Positions 36,850 through 50,643 of a stretch of DNA of 64,000 nucleotides are shown piece after piece. Positions within the stretch are counted from its first letter, which is position 1, and each line of letters begins with the position of its first letter. The translations under genes were made by a program, and so were the position numbers. The stretch comes from Trichosphaerium sp. ATCC 40318 (lineage: Eukaryota; Discosea; Flabellinia; Trichosidae), in NCBI GenBank assembly GCA_038496445.1, contig JALMLS010000378.1:248001-312000 (forward strand). Direction: 5' to 3'. The notes beneath the pieces are model-generated. The model was not told the DNA's origin. It ran no database searches and saw only the letters and a list, made by a program, of their open reading frames with translations.

Positions 36850-38094
36850 TTAAGTTTTTTTCTCCTTTTTTAAATGTGAAATATCACTTTGGTATTCAAC
36901 TGCTAGTTTTGTCTTTGTACCAGTTCGTACTAGTTTTGTAATACTACAATAATAGAACGCTTTATTTACCTATCAAATAAAATCAACTTCGAACATGTAA
37001 CCTCAAAGAGGAAGCGTACCGACTCAGAAGACAACGCTCTTAGAATTGTAGAAAAGCTTCCTACAAAAGATTAACATGATACAAAAAAACTCTCGATTTT
37101 GATCGGCAAGTCCTACCTGAATGAGTAACAAGTATTATATCTCCATCTGTATAATCCATCAATAAGTTCTTGAAAGCTTTTTGTAATTTATCACCCAGGT
37201 TGCCCTTTGAATGCATCCAAATATTATCTGAGAAAAAAAAGATAAGAACTTTTTTAAGGGTTGTTTTATTCACCTGTTAAATATGGAGGTCTAATGTTCT
37301 TGGTTAACGACAAAAGTTCTTCACTACGCTTCTCATAAGCTTCTTTAACATGGTTTTCAGGATCACTTCTCATTAATTCCATCTAGGGATAGTATTACAT
37401 GATGAAAATGTTGAGCAAAAAAAGTAACGTACCAGGGCAGATTCTATGATTAGAGGAGCCTCCAATTTTAGAGCAATTTCATTAGCTGTTTGCAGTGCTC
37501 TACAGGTGAGAAATTAGGAATGTAACGTTACAACATAAGCGATCCAGACTGATATACCTGTAATTGCCACTTGAGAATACATAAGATGGTTTTCGTGGCA
37601 TTGCAGCAAACGCTCTACCTTAAAAGCTGTAAGGCTTCAAATCCCTTTCTTAAAGTTTACGCTCACGAGAGTAAAAACAATAATAACAATCAAAAAACAA
37701 ACAAACACAAAACCTCACATGTTGGTTTTATAAATAAAGTTGTTTGTTAAAACTCACGTGCCAGTTTGTCTTGCTTGCTTTAATCCAACCTCTGTTAAAG
37801 GAGGATCTTGTCTATCTCCTTCAAAGCCAGGTTTTGAGTCTATTAGGCTAACATAAGCGTCTATTTTCAAATAAAGAGCGTATATAATCAAAACAGGCCG
37901 CTGACGCGTCGATACGGACTGAAAAGTATTTTACACGCTGTTAAACTTGCATAGAATCGCAATCAATTTAAAAATGCTTAACAGAGCGTAAAAACGCTTG
38001 GTAATTGTATTGTATGGCTTTCAGACGTACCTGCACGTTCGCCGTGACGAACAATGTATACAAACTGTTGTGTTTTACTACCAGATGCGCCCAT
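36850..38094 (-). CDS. Histidine phosphatase (TULA/UBASH3-like branch)
   Basis: Start MGASGSKTQQFVYIVRHGER (ATG 38092-38094). VRHGERAD is the catalytic RHG motif, whose His is phosphorylated during catalysis. An intron in phase (GTACGT, about 38030 to 37862) joins to AYVSLIDSKPGFEGDRQDPP then LTEVGLKQARQTG. The next exons read PRKPSYVFSSGNYR, ALQTANEIALKLEAPLIIES and MELMRSDPENHVKEAYEKRS. The second catalytic His is in DIILVTHSG (about 37125), followed by SFSTILRALSSES and a last exon ending SDISHLKKEKKT with a TAA at 36850-36852. The MGxxxS start fits a possible N-myristoylation site, so membrane association can be guessed. The length (about 270 residues) suits a single-domain member. The substrate is unknown. 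Confidence 0.8.
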
Positions 38095-38410
38095 TGTGCT
38101 ATCTAATAGATGTTTTGTAGCTATGTCAGGAAATGTACTGCGTTAAGCTCCTACAACTGCAAAAATATAAACGCGCTCACTTAACGCTAAATCAATAACA
38201 ACACACTCATCGATAGTTAAAACCAGCGTTAGTTAGTATGATTTGTTAAAAGGAGCACACATTCTTGTATTTGTGGCTGAGCCGAAAAAAGAATCCATAG
38301 TGGTAATTCACAAAGGGAATGAAAATGGTCGAAATAGTCAACTTCTCTCTTAAAAACTCACGTGATTCTTTAGCATAATTTTCCAAAACAAAAACCAAAC
38401 CATAGCACAT
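38095..38410. promoter_or_regulatory. Divergent promoter region, phosphatase and Cys-rich surface gene
   Basis: 316 bp between two divergent starts. TCACGTGATT at 38358-38367 lies about 45 bp upstream of the plus-strand gene. No TATA box is certain. Function inferred from position. Confidence 0.4.
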
Positions 38411-38985
38411 ATGATGAAGTTAGTGGTAATTTGCCTCATCGTTACGCTCCTACAAGCATCAGCTCAGGATCCATGCGCATCTGCAGGTACACGCTTTACA
38501 AAGCTTCCAAACGGAGGAACAGCGCCCACACTCTGTGCTTGCGCAATTAGCAACAATAATTTACAAAAACAAAATATACAAGTTAGGCAGCTAGCGTTTG
38601 CTTACTAGTTGTTTTGTATTGTTCTGTATAAGCTTATGATAGTTGTTAGGAAATTGTCAGAGTAATAGTTGTTCAAGCGTATTGGATGGAGATGCTTGTG
38701 CTAATGCTGGAGGTGGAGACCAGTGTTTTTTCTGTTGCCAACCTTTCTTGGGTGCGTTGTCACTTTAGCACGTGTTCAGTTTTTTTGTTAATTATTACAG
38801 GCACCTCGAAATTTTGCAGATGCACAAACCGAAATGGTAATACTTGCGCGGCTGTATTCAATCTGCAGAATCCTGCAGCTTGTGAAGATTTCAAATGTGA
38901 TGGAGCAGCGTACAAACAAAGTATTACTTTGTACCGTTATGCAGCTCTTGTTTTATTGTTAATCGCTACATTACGCTGGTTATAA
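38411..38985 (+). CDS. Secreted Cys-rich protein, probably GPI-anchored
   Basis: Signal peptide MMKLVVICLIVTLLQASAQD (either of the two first ATGs). The mature part has many Cys: DPCASAGTRF, LCACAISNN, then after an intron LLGNCQSNSCSSVLDGDACA and GGGDQCFFCCQPFLG, then FCRCTNRNGNTCAAVF and CEDFKCDGAAYKQ. The C-terminus is a hydrophobic helix with no charged tail (YAALVLLLIATLRWL), the pattern of a GPI-attachment signal; Gly/Ala before it would be the cleavage site. Two introns (about 38570-38645; 38751-38800 starting GTGCGTTG). The product is about 150 residues. Convergent with surface gene C. No known domain recognised; a small surface or cyst-wall protein is a guess. Confidence 0.65.
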
Positions 38986-39119
38986 TGTCTCTTTCATATC
39001 CATAAACCAAATAAAGCAAAATAAACCATATAGAGCCGAGATACCAATGACAGTTCAGAAATAAAAGCATAAATCTATTTTTATTTTGATTGTTTGTTGA
39101 TACATTTCCTACCGTTTTT

Positions 39120-42100
39120 TTAATCTCCACGAGGATCAAAGGAGTCTCCATGTTCTGCAACCTGTACAAAAAAATGATAAATAACACAGAAAAGTATCCA
39201 TAGATTCATTTTGTACCTCAGCTGTTTCGTTGTCATCGTCTGAAGGTAACAGTGTGGGTGCTATTAAAAATCAGTAATAAGATCACAAGTGCGGATTAAA
39301 AAAATCAAAGCTTACCGTCTTCATCCTCAACAACGCCGAGAAGATTATCAAGAGGTTTATAATCAGGTGCTCTTTTTTCAGAAGACAAAGGAGGAAGCAT
39401 AGATTCAGGAACAACAGCGGAGACGCAACTTCTTACGCTCTGCATTCGCCCTAAAAACGAACAGACAACTTAGCAAACTTTGTCATTTTGGGAAAAAAAA
39501 AAGATTACCTGATAACAAGAAGAGTGTGAATAATGTAGATAACACGATGAGTATTAAAAGAAGCCCCACAATCAATATGAGATTGGACGTCGAATGACCA
39601 GTTGAGGATGTGGACGAATCATCATGATGTAAGTTTCTGGTTACAATAGATTAAGTTAATAATAACTACGCAATATTATCTTACCCGGAATGCGCTTTAG
39701 CTGGTACAATCGGTGCTTCTGTTGTTGCCTCTCCGTCCGTAAGGATAGTTAAGCGAACACGTGCTGGTTTGGAAGCCTTGGAACCAACAGTAACTTAAAG
39801 AAAATAAGAACGAAACAATTAACATCAGAAAGAGAAAGTAATACATTTGTACTCGAACTCATCTTCATCGTATCTCTCACTATTGTATGCTTTGTAAAAT
39901 ACTCTACCTCCTTTATCCGTCACTATACAATATCATATTAGTCGTGTAACAGATTAAATAACAGAGACGCACCAATGCCATTATATCCAGTCGCATCAAT
40001 CGGAGAATTTTCGTCCATGTGAGATGGATTGCTTAGCTCGTGATATTGAAATAGTTGTCCTTTTTCAGGCAGACTTTCAATCGATATCTATGCAAGTTAG
40101 AACAAATAAAGTGGTTTAGTTTCGGAGTCATACAACAAAGTTAAGACTCTCTTGCTCATCATCTAACAAGTCAATGAGCTGAACATCACCACTGTTAACA
40201 CGGTAATCTAATTCAGGAGCCTCAGGATCATCAACGAAGCAACGAACATTGTAGGCTCTCAAAAGAGTCTAATAAACATAAAGTTAGTATAAACTTAACC
40301 TTAGGTAGTTTAATACCGTAGAAGTATCTTGAATAGCGATATAAGAAACCATTTCTTTCGTATGCCTTGACGTCAAAGTTAGAAAGAAGAAAAGTGACAA
40401 AACAGGGTTTTTTTTTTCTAGAAGTGCCTTGACATACTTTGTTTCTGTGTCGCTTGAAGTATCTTCTTCAACGCGTACTTTAACACCAGTATGGCTCAAG
40501 TTATCAAACCTCAAATGTGCTGAATCAAAGCCTCTGAACGAAGCCAAAATAGCAACAAAGTAAGGATTGTTTTGAAAAGAGTTTCCGTTGAATTTTATGT
40601 TATAAAATTTATCCCCAACTACCATCTTGGTGCGCTTAGCCTCAATCTGCAAGTCTGACCACTATTGTAAAAAAATTTTGTAAGATACAAAATCACGTGA
40701 CATGGGAGAGGTGCGAAACGTGATACGTACCTTGTAGACACCAGTATCCATAGAAATCCACCCAACGATTTCAGCTCCATGAGAGTCTCTATTTGTTTCT
40801 TCCTCTTCAAGAGTGACTTGGAATGCACTTGTAGTTGTATGTTGTTGTCTATGGGAAAGTGTAAGAGCGATGAAATCAAACAAAGATGCTTAAAAAGTTA
40901 CCTTGTCTTTACAAGTTCTGGATCATTCTTTGTTTGGACTTGAGTGATAACAACTGGTCTTTTTACAAACATATTTTCGTCACTGTAGTGTACACTCTCG
41001 AAAAGTCGGTTTCTCACTTTCCTTGAGCCTGAAGCAGCTGTCTTTGCTGTCACTATTTTACCAGCCTCAAGTACTTTTCCAGGCTTCCCATCTGCGTCAG
41101 GCATCCTCCAAGCGCCTTAAAACTTACTTTAGTCTTAAATAATGAAGAAAATAAAACTAACCAGCTTCCATGACAATGTAGCTAAAATTCTCGTGTGTAT
41201 GACTTCCATCGTGGTTACTTGCCTCTTGTAGCTGTACAGTAAAACCGTTCCCGGTTACCAAAGAAATACGTGGCACTGTAACATCATGACCTAAACAAAA
41301 TGAGTAACACGATAAAAATTAAACAAAACTGAATAATGTGAACAGTTTTTTTCCTATGAAATGGGATGATAACGGACCGTTGTAAGAAATTGGTTGGGCG
41401 ATAACAACAGGATTTATATATTCTTGCTAAACGAAAAGTCAGAAGGCTTTTCTGCTTGCAAGACGGAAAAATTAAAAAAGAAACAAAAAGCACGTGCTTG
41501 AAAGTCTACATGAACTTCAGCGTGCGTAGCATCAACACGCCCTACTTCTCCCATAATCTGTATTTCATCTTCTTTATAGCACGGCTTGGTGTCCTCGCCC
41601 TAAATACAACAGACCCTTAACCCCAAAAACACCCGGCGACGAAAAGAAAAAAAGATTTCCGAAATAACTAGTTAAAACGCGCTGAAGTACTTTAAAACGT
41701 CTGAAAATATTACCTGCAACTTTATTTGTACGCCTATAGTCTGTTTAGGGCCATCTGCTTGTTGCACGTCAAACTCGAAGTAATCGTCGTCTTTGACATT
41801 GGAAAAATGGTAGTATATAACTCTGTGGTGTGGGTCGTTCACTTTGATACCGGTTCTAAGGGTTTTTAATTTATGTTTGTGAAATTTTAATGTACTGTAC
41901 TTTTCAATATGATTAACGCGTGTTATGCCATCTAGTGTTTGATATAATTCACCTTTAACGATAAATGTCAGCTTTTGATAGAAGTTCGTTGTGTTTTGGC
42001 TTACCACGCGAAGGAAGCTTTGTGATTGTAATAGTATGAGGTACTTTATCATTTGAAGCATCGAAACCGTTACTGGTCTTATTTTAACCAAAACCAAATT

Positions 42101-42239
42101 AAAAGCGTTCAAATTACCTTAAATACATTGCCAGCTCCTGTCTTTCAATACCTGTAACTTGAATAACGTTACTGGGAGTGGACAGCGCAACAGCGATAAA
42201 CATCAAACAAATCAACCAACAACATTGTGTTGTACGCAT
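39120..42239 (-). CDS. Surface protein C: third paralogue, inverted, intact
   Basis: The start (ATG 42237-42239) has the same signal peptide as B (CCWLICLMFIAVALSTP, then GIERQELAMYLR). Domains follow as in A: GELYQTLDGITR, HHRVIYYHFSNVKDDDYFEF, a jelly-roll-like repeat with KKPVVITQVQTKND-type entry and FQVTLEEEETNRDSHGAEI with GWISM, then NPYFVAILASFRGFDSAHLR, VKVRVEEDTSSDTETK and MVSYIAIQD. The second cadherin-like repeat is in frame (FVDDPEAPELDYRVNSGDV, then QLIDLLDDEQESLNF), where B is broken. The tail exon has LPPLSSEKRAPDYKPLDNLL, and the last exon ends AEHGDSFDPRGD with a TAA at 39120-39122; A and B lack that last exon in frame. Cytoplasmic repeats of acidic residues and PDYKPLDNLL may bind a partner. 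Function inferred as adhesion or recognition. Confidence 0.75.
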
Positions 42240-42800
42240 TTTGTGGAGGTTTGCAGTAAAGAAAATAAATTCCTTACTTAAACTACCTTTGACTCAACAG
42301 TAAACTAAAAAAGTCGTAGTTTGCGCTAGATCCACGTCGTTTAGTTCACGTTTCTTTTGGTTCAAGCACGTGTCAAAAATTTTATGACAAAATATAAAAA
42401 TAAGGGGCAGGTTGCACCCATCATTTCTGTATTCAAAATCTTCGAGATTAAGGGCCAATTAGATTATGCACGTCCTCTAATTTTATTAGTTAGACTGTGC
42501 ATATCCTCTTATTTTCTGATTTTAGACCATGGCAGCGTACTTTTCACAGTAACAAGTTTTAGAAAACTACCATTCGTATATAGTGCAAAAACAAAAGTGA
42601 TTGTACTGCAAAAATTGGCAAAAAACCTGCTTGGCAATAACTATGGACGCCCATCTCCCACACCATAAGCTCACAATTGATTACCACAACGCTCTTGTTG
42701 TGAGAAGATGAGCACGCTTAATAGCAATGAACTCAAGAACTGACAGTCGTTTTATTCACTACTTTATTGTTGGTATGACATGGATTTCAGTTCATTGGTA
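42240..42800. other. Intergenic region
   Basis: A 103-codon plus frame (42357-42668) has no splice logic or recognisable motif. CACGTGTC at 42367 lies about 130 bp upstream of gene C. A short palindrome-like CACAACG/CTTGTTGTGAG occurs near 42690-42705. No gene accepted. Confidence 0.4.
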
Positions 42801-44340
42801 TCACACCACTCTAATGTCTCCATTGTTTTCACTTGCAAATCTCTGCCTCTTCTCATTTCTTTTCTTATTCGAAGAGGTAAACCCTTTTGCATCATTCTTC
42901 TCAAAAGAAACTCTTCCTCTGTTGTCGTACTCGATAATCTCAACAGCAACTCCTTTTTCGAACACTTTTTTAATGGCAAGTTGACCATTGGTCCTCCACT
43001 GCTTGTACTCCCCATCTAATACATCATCGACCATATCATGTACGTCTATATAGTATTCTCTAAAGCGGTCTCCATCACAATACCATTCTTTTACTTCTCC
43101 ATCGCGAGAAATAGTTTGACGAAGCGCTCCACTTGGGTAGTTTGTTGTTTTAGATTCTGGAATTATACTTCCGTTCTCATCAGTCGTTGTTCTGTACTCC
43201 ATTTCCAAGATTCCACTATCAAACCACGTCTTCGTTTGAATGACACTCCCTCGGTTGTATACGGATGATTCTTTGACATCTTTATTGGCATACCAACAAT
43301 GAAGAGGTCCATGAAGCAATCCATGCTTATGGCTACCCGAAGTTACGAGCACGTTGGCTGGATACCATTCACAAAACTTTCCATCAGGCAACCCATCCAT
43401 GTACGTAATTAATTTCTTTACATCTCCGTTGGGGAATAGCTCTTTTTGTTCACCATGGCGGACACCGTCAACATAAACTAGCTCTTGTTTCAAATTACCA
43501 TTCTTGTAAAACAACTTGTTCGAACCACTAATAACACCACATTTGTAAGGCACTTCTTCTTTCATCTCACCAGTTGGATAGAATTTTTCAACAGTGCCAT
43601 CAAGCTTACCATTAATAAACGGCTCAATATAAGCGAGGGTTTCGTTTTCAAAGTAACCAAGCTTTTCTGTAATTTGAGCGTTTCTGTTGAATTGTATAGA
43701 TTCACCTTGAGGAACACCTTTCTTAATTATACACTCTTCCATGAGAGACCCGGTGTCGTAGTACTTCTCATAAATACCTTCGGATACACCCTTCTCGAAT
43801 TGCTGTATTGTCTTAATGTTACCATTATCATACCATTGCATAGCAATACCTTGAATCTCACCATGAACACAAGAAAATTCTACAATTTTAACTTTGTTGG
43901 TATTCCACGTTTGTTGAAGGCCGTGTCTTTTCCCATTCTCAAGTTGGTGTGAACCCATTAGAGTACCATCAGCGTAATATAACTTCGTGGATCCAATACC
44001 AGGACCATCTCTATTTGTGCTTACAGTGGACTTGCCATCAGTATCCCATATTTGTTCGGTAACAATTTCAGAATCATAGCCTGTTGTGCTACACTCATAC
44101 TTCTTACTGCCACACTCATAGAACTCTTGTCTTAGCCCAAAAGGGAACATATACATAGCCGCAACAGAGCCGCGTGCGTACCAACGATACCAAAGACCAC
44201 GTTTATTCAAATTACCGTCAAAATGGGTGTGCAGAGCAAAAACCTAAATTTAGGTGTTAGCGTATGAAACTACACTTTCTCGGATTTAATCTCACTTTTA
44301 ATAAATGCGTTAAAACGTTACCTTTGCTAGTAGATGCCAT
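42801..44340 (-). CDS. MORN_2 (YwqK-like) repeat protein
   Basis: A tiny first exon MASTSK (ATG 44338-44340) and an intron (GTAACG to AATTTAG, about 44247-44321) are followed by one long exon. The protein (about 488 residues) consists of tandem repeats of about 22-24 residues with the pattern W/F-Y-x-N/D-G-x-L/I-K ... Y-x-x-G-x-x-H/D-G: KLYYADGTLMGSHQLENGKR, QWYDNGNIKTIQQFEKGVSE, EKFYPTGEMKEEVPYKCGV, KLFYKNGNLKQELVYVDGVR, KELFPNGDVKKLITYMDGLP. This is the MORN variant repeat found in bacterial YwqK-type proteins, forming an elongated beta solenoid. The C-terminus is basic (SSNKKRNEKRQRF). No signal peptide. The near absence of introns and the bacterial repeat type allow a lateral origin, but that is inference. 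Confidence 0.8.
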
Positions 44341-44746
44341 TTCTTGAACACCTCCTTATCTAGAGAGCATATGTAGAGTTGAATGCTTGGAGGTAGGTTT
44401 AAGAGATGATTTGTAGGTTTAGGGCCTATGTATAGCTTTACAGAACGTATTTTGGAATACATCGCGGTTTGTAGATACTTTTGTTACTGCTTGCGTTGAG
44501 TTTCTGTGCAATTCCATAAATTAGCAGAAAACTCATGGTATTTTGACTTTTTCGGACTTGAACGACTCACGCACGTGAGACCCAAAAATACGCTTACATA
44601 CTTTTTTCATGTCTTTACAGAAACAGAAAGTTGTTTGACTTGGTATCTCTTCTCATCGATAGGTAGTTAAGAAAAATTTGCAACTCTTTATTGACTTTTG
44701 TTGACGTGAATTATAATCTCACAGGTTTTTTATCGTACGGTACAAC
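44341..44746. promoter_or_regulatory. Divergent promoter region, MORN_2 gene and PARP gene
   Basis: About 400 bp between divergent starts. CACGTGAG lies at 44572. No coding frame of note. Role inferred from layout. Confidence 0.4.
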
Positions 44747-47700
44747 ATGGCTGATTGGAAAGCAAGAGAAGTTTACTACACTGTAGAATACGCTAAAACA
44801 GACCGCTCATCGTGTGCGAAGTCAAAGAAGCGTATTGCAAAGGGTGGTTTGAGAATAGGAAGAAACTCGCCTTCACCCTTTGTACGTTCATCGAAATGTA
44901 TTCAAATACTCATATTTCACGTAGCATGATGGTTACGTATGCAAATGGTTCTTGCCAGCACCATTTTTCCAGGTACTGTTTTAACTTGCTAGCGAAACAA
45001 CTACCTAGGCGTCTTTAAAGCGTTTTACAGCATACGTTATTTAAATAAACCGCCAAACACAATTGTTTTTTCCCTCGCTAAAAGCTTGACATTCTCTTCA
45101 GAAATATGGTCACCAGTGTACTGCATCGTCAATGATTCGTGGTTTCGATGGTTTGCGTATGAAAGACCAAATAAAGCTACGAAACCTTATTGGCGAGAAG
45201 GAACCAGCGTCACCATCAGGAAAAGGCCAAGTACGCGCATCTAACACATTTTTTCAGACAACTTTTCGTGTAATGCTTCTAAACGCTCAAAATAACCAAC
45301 ATTTCTTTGAAATAGACGGCAAAGGCCAGTAACAAGCTATGGGAGGCAAAAGACAACCTTGCTGGGTGCTCTCTCAAAGACCTGAAAGCCATGCTAGAAG
45401 AGAACGGTCTCCTAGTGACAGGCGTAAAAGACACGCTTGTTCAACGGTATAACAATCTTTTAAACGATTTTTTTTTTAATTCACCTTAAACCTGACTGTT
45501 GTGTCTAAAAGTGCTGCTGACGCTATGGTATTTGGTAAAGCGACTTGTGCTTCATGCCCAAATCAAGATAAATGTCAGTTGAAGTATGTTGATGGTAAGT
45601 TTCCTTTTCTCTTTTATATGTCTTTGGTTGCCTTGTATTTTCGTTTCTGATCTTCTAATGTAGGTCTTTATGAGTGTAAGACCGATTTGCAGTGGGGTAA
45701 ATGTGGTTACAGTGGTACTAACGTTGTAATACATGACTGGAAGAGCGGAAAAAATCCAAAAAATAATTCTTACTTGAGAAATCTTCCAAAGCCTATGGCA
45801 CGTCCTCTTAAGAAAGTTGTAAGAAAGGCACAAAAAGAGTATAGTCGTGATCCAAAACAACCACTTGTGGGTACGCTTTATGGGAATAGTTTGACGTCAC
45901 TACCTTGTTCTAGAACAGAAATTTGATTTTTTCTAAATGTTTAGGCATATCAGTTAAACGTTTTTTTTGTGTAGGTATGTCGTTCTATGCTGATGGCGCT
46001 CTATTCAAGAGTAAAAAAGATCTCAAGGATTATATTGTTCGTAATGGAGGAACTTTCGCTACTCAAGTTTCGCCAGAGGTACGTAATATTATTGTTTGTT
46101 AGTTTAGTTTCTAACTTTTTTAAATACAGCTTGACTATTTCATTACTTCTTTTCAAGATGTCCATGCTGAATCACTCTCAAGTGTTAAGAAAGCAAAGAC
46201 AGTTGGTATTGCTATCGTTACAGAACTTCTTGTAGACCGTTTAGTTGATGAGTTCGGGTTCGACCAATCTCCATACCTCCTAGCTGGAAAAGTACACTAT
46301 TTTTTTTGTAAGTATTTATTTGTTTACTCTTGTTCAAGCTACCTCCTATTGCGCACGCCAAGCTTGCCGCCACGGAACTTGCACTTGATCTTGCTAATGC
46401 TGCTAATGATGATGGAGTAGCTGCACTATCCAGTAGAGCTGGAAAGATTGACCCTGATGCTAAACTTCCAAACGCTGTTATTTACAAAGAAGGTGATGTA
46501 ACTTGGGCTGTTCTTTTGGCAATGACAGATATCACAAGTGGTGCCAATAAGTTCTATCAATTGCAAGTATGTGATAAACTGGTTTTTGGTATTAAGGGTG
46601 TTATTTAATCTTCTATAGATCCTTGACGTTGACGGCACTGGAAAGAAGTTCGTCGTCTTCAGAAAATGGGGAAGAGGTAAAGTTTGACATGTTTTTCTTT
46701 TCTTTTGCTTTTACTAACGTTGTTACGTTTTAGTTGGTACTACTGTTGGAGGAAATACAAAGACAGGTATCACTGGTATCCAAAAAGCAAAAGACTTCTT
46801 CTGTGAGCATTTCTTGGATAAGTCAGGCAACGAGTGGGCTAACCGTGAAAACTTTAATAAAGAACCTGGAAAATACTATCCAATGGAAGTCGAGGAAAAA
46901 GAAGATGAAGGAGAGGACAACGAGGTACCCAAATGTTTTTAAAGTGTTTCGCTTAAGCAACCTTCTAACTGCTCCTCAGTTATTCAAACAGCCTTCTTTA
47001 CCTTCGTACCTTGATCCTAGAGTACTCAAGATCATGGAAATGATATTTGATGTTGATATGATGAAGAAACAAATGGCCGAGTTTGGTATTGATGTTAAAA
47101 AAATGCCTCTTGGTAAGATAAGTAGATCTCAAGTTCTTGTTGGTTATGAGGTTCTTCGTGATATAGAAAAGGTTATACAATCCAAGTACGATTTAATTTA
47201 AGAACAATTTTTAGGCTCCTTTATGCGCACGTGCATTCAATCTCATTCTTTTCAATTAGTGATCCTGATAAAAAGTTCAAGTTGTTGACGCTTTCAAACA
47301 AATTTTACACAATTGTACCAACTGATGTACGGCTTTAAACAACTATTTCGAGTAGTTTAAGATAGCGGTTTGTATGTCCATTGCTGATTTTTGTGGTTTA
47401 GTTCGGTCGACGAAAGGTAGAGCTTATTGATACATTCACAAGATTGAAACAAAAAATGAACCAAGTCGAAGCTTTATTAGATATTGGTGTTGCCAACAAT
47501 CTCATGAAATCAGATGATAGCGTAACGCAATTACATCGTTCTGATGCGCATTATAAGAGCCTTTGCGCTAAGTAAGTAGAAACTCAGTGGATTTTTTAAG
47601 TGCTTCTGCTTGGCTTCTTTTCTCTTTTTTTTCTTTTTTCTTTCTTCCTTTGACAGCCTCCTCATTTCGAAATTTTAGAGTTGAACCGATGAGTACTTAT

Positions 47701-48733
47701 TCACGTGATTTTAAAATGATTTCACGATACTTAAACAACGGATATGATTCTGGTACGCTCCTGGTTTTGTTTTCTTTTCAGAACTTTGGATTCTTACAGT
47801 TTTTTTTACTTAGAAGCCTTGGGTTACAACATAAAGCTGCTTAATCTTTTCAAAGTCGAAAGAGAAGGCGAAGAAGAGCGTTTTGCTGCCATGCGCGGTA
47901 TTAAGTACGTGTTATTCTCGGCTAAAGAAACTGCTATACATCAACAGAGAGTTAAAACTGCGCCTACTTTTTGTCAATTTTTTACCTCTTTTTTATGTGT
48001 TCTGTATCCTTATGCTTGTTTTAAGGCGCAAACTTGTGTGGCATGGATCACGTATGTGTAACTGGGCAAGTATTCTAAATCAAGGTCTTCGGTATGATTA
48101 CACAAACTCAGTTCTTTTTCTCCATGAATTTTTGTTGCTAAGTTATTTGTTCTTTTAGTATTGCTCCTCCTGAGGCTCCAATGACCGGTTATCTTTTTGG
48201 AAAGGGTATCTATTTTGCTGATCGTGTATCTAAATCAGCTCCATTCTGTCATGCTACTCCAGATAACTCTAAGGTATGTAGAGCCGTAATTCTTGTATTT
48301 TTCAAATTTGTTTTGACTGATTTTTTTTAATAGGCATTGCTCATGCTTTGTGATGTTGCTCTTGGTGATTCGTATGAGTTAAAGAAACCTCAGTATATTG
48401 AAGACTTACCACAAGGAAAACTATCAACTCTTGTCCTTGCCAAGACAGTACCTGATCCAAAAAAGGATGAAATAAAGTGCGTCTTCACAGAAAAAAGAAC
48501 AAAAGAAATTTATGCTAACACTGTTGTTTAGTTCGGAGAAGGCTGTTGTTCCTCTAGGACCTGGTATTCCTACAAATATCCCAGACGTATTTGTGGAAGA
48601 TCAAGAGTATGTTGTTTATGATGCGAAGCAAGTCAGGATTAGATACTTGGTACTTTTTTAAATTGTGCTTTTTTCTTGTTTGTGTTTCGCTAATTACTTT
48701 TAGCTTTTCTGTGACTTTGAATTCATGTCTTAA
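44747..48733 (+). CDS. PARP1: Poly(ADP-ribose) polymerase, PARP1 type
   Basis: Nuclear DNA-damage sensor that transfers ADP-ribose from NAD+. Domains in order: PARP-type zinc finger ([18 protein letters not shown], then [19 protein letters not shown]); PADR1/zinc domain ([30 protein letters not shown]); BRCT ([20 protein letters not shown]); WGR ([15 protein letters not shown], about 46650-46745); helical regulatory domain ([17 protein letters not shown]); and ADP-ribosyltransferase domain with WHGSR (about 48035), [18 protein letters not shown] (about 48205) and the catalytic Glu in [10 protein letters not shown] (about 48607). The H-Y-E triad is thus complete. The last exon reads LFCDFEFMS with a TAA at 48731-48733. 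The finger shows C-A-K-S where family members have C-x-x-C, so its first Zn ligand pair looks incomplete. About 15 short introns. Confidence 0.9.
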
Positions 48734-49180
48734 GCTATTATACGTTGTAATAATAAAATAGCAAGTTGTAAGTTTAAAAAGATGCAGTTTTATTAGTCAA
48801 CACGGAGAACTTAAAACAAATGTGAAAATAAAAGTGAATAAACATAAAAAATAGTGAAACAAAAATGTCAAGTCTCGTTAACAAATTAATGGTATTGCGT
48901 TTTTCAATTGCCCAAACGAAAACCCAACGTTCGTCTTTTTCTTTTCGGACGCTTTCTTCGAGCGAAACAAAACGTGTCACATTTCTGTTCGTTGTAAAAC
49001 TTGTATAGCTGTAGTACAATACCGATGCTTTTCAACGTGCGTAAGCTAAACCTTGTTCAAAGTACAAAGCTCTTGCAAATCGAACACTTGACAACAAATG
49101 CTACCAGTTCGAAGCGAGCAAAAAAAACAAGTTAACATACGATAAGGTTTATTAAGGCTATACAACAGTTGCGACAGTAT
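48734..49180. other. Region between convergent PARP and actin 3' ends
   Basis: Holds the 3' untranslated regions. AATAAA occurs near 48753. An 81-codon minus frame (48774-49019) has no recognisable feature and is not accepted. Confidence 0.5.

Positions 49181-50643
<1,463 letters not shown>

Noticed and set aside
36732-36941. 69-codon plus-strand membrane-like frame
   Set aside because: Overlaps the last exon of the histidine phosphatase in antisense.
43485-43952. 155-codon plus-strand frame
   Set aside because: Antisense to the MORN_2 repeat gene; its openness follows from the repeat codons.
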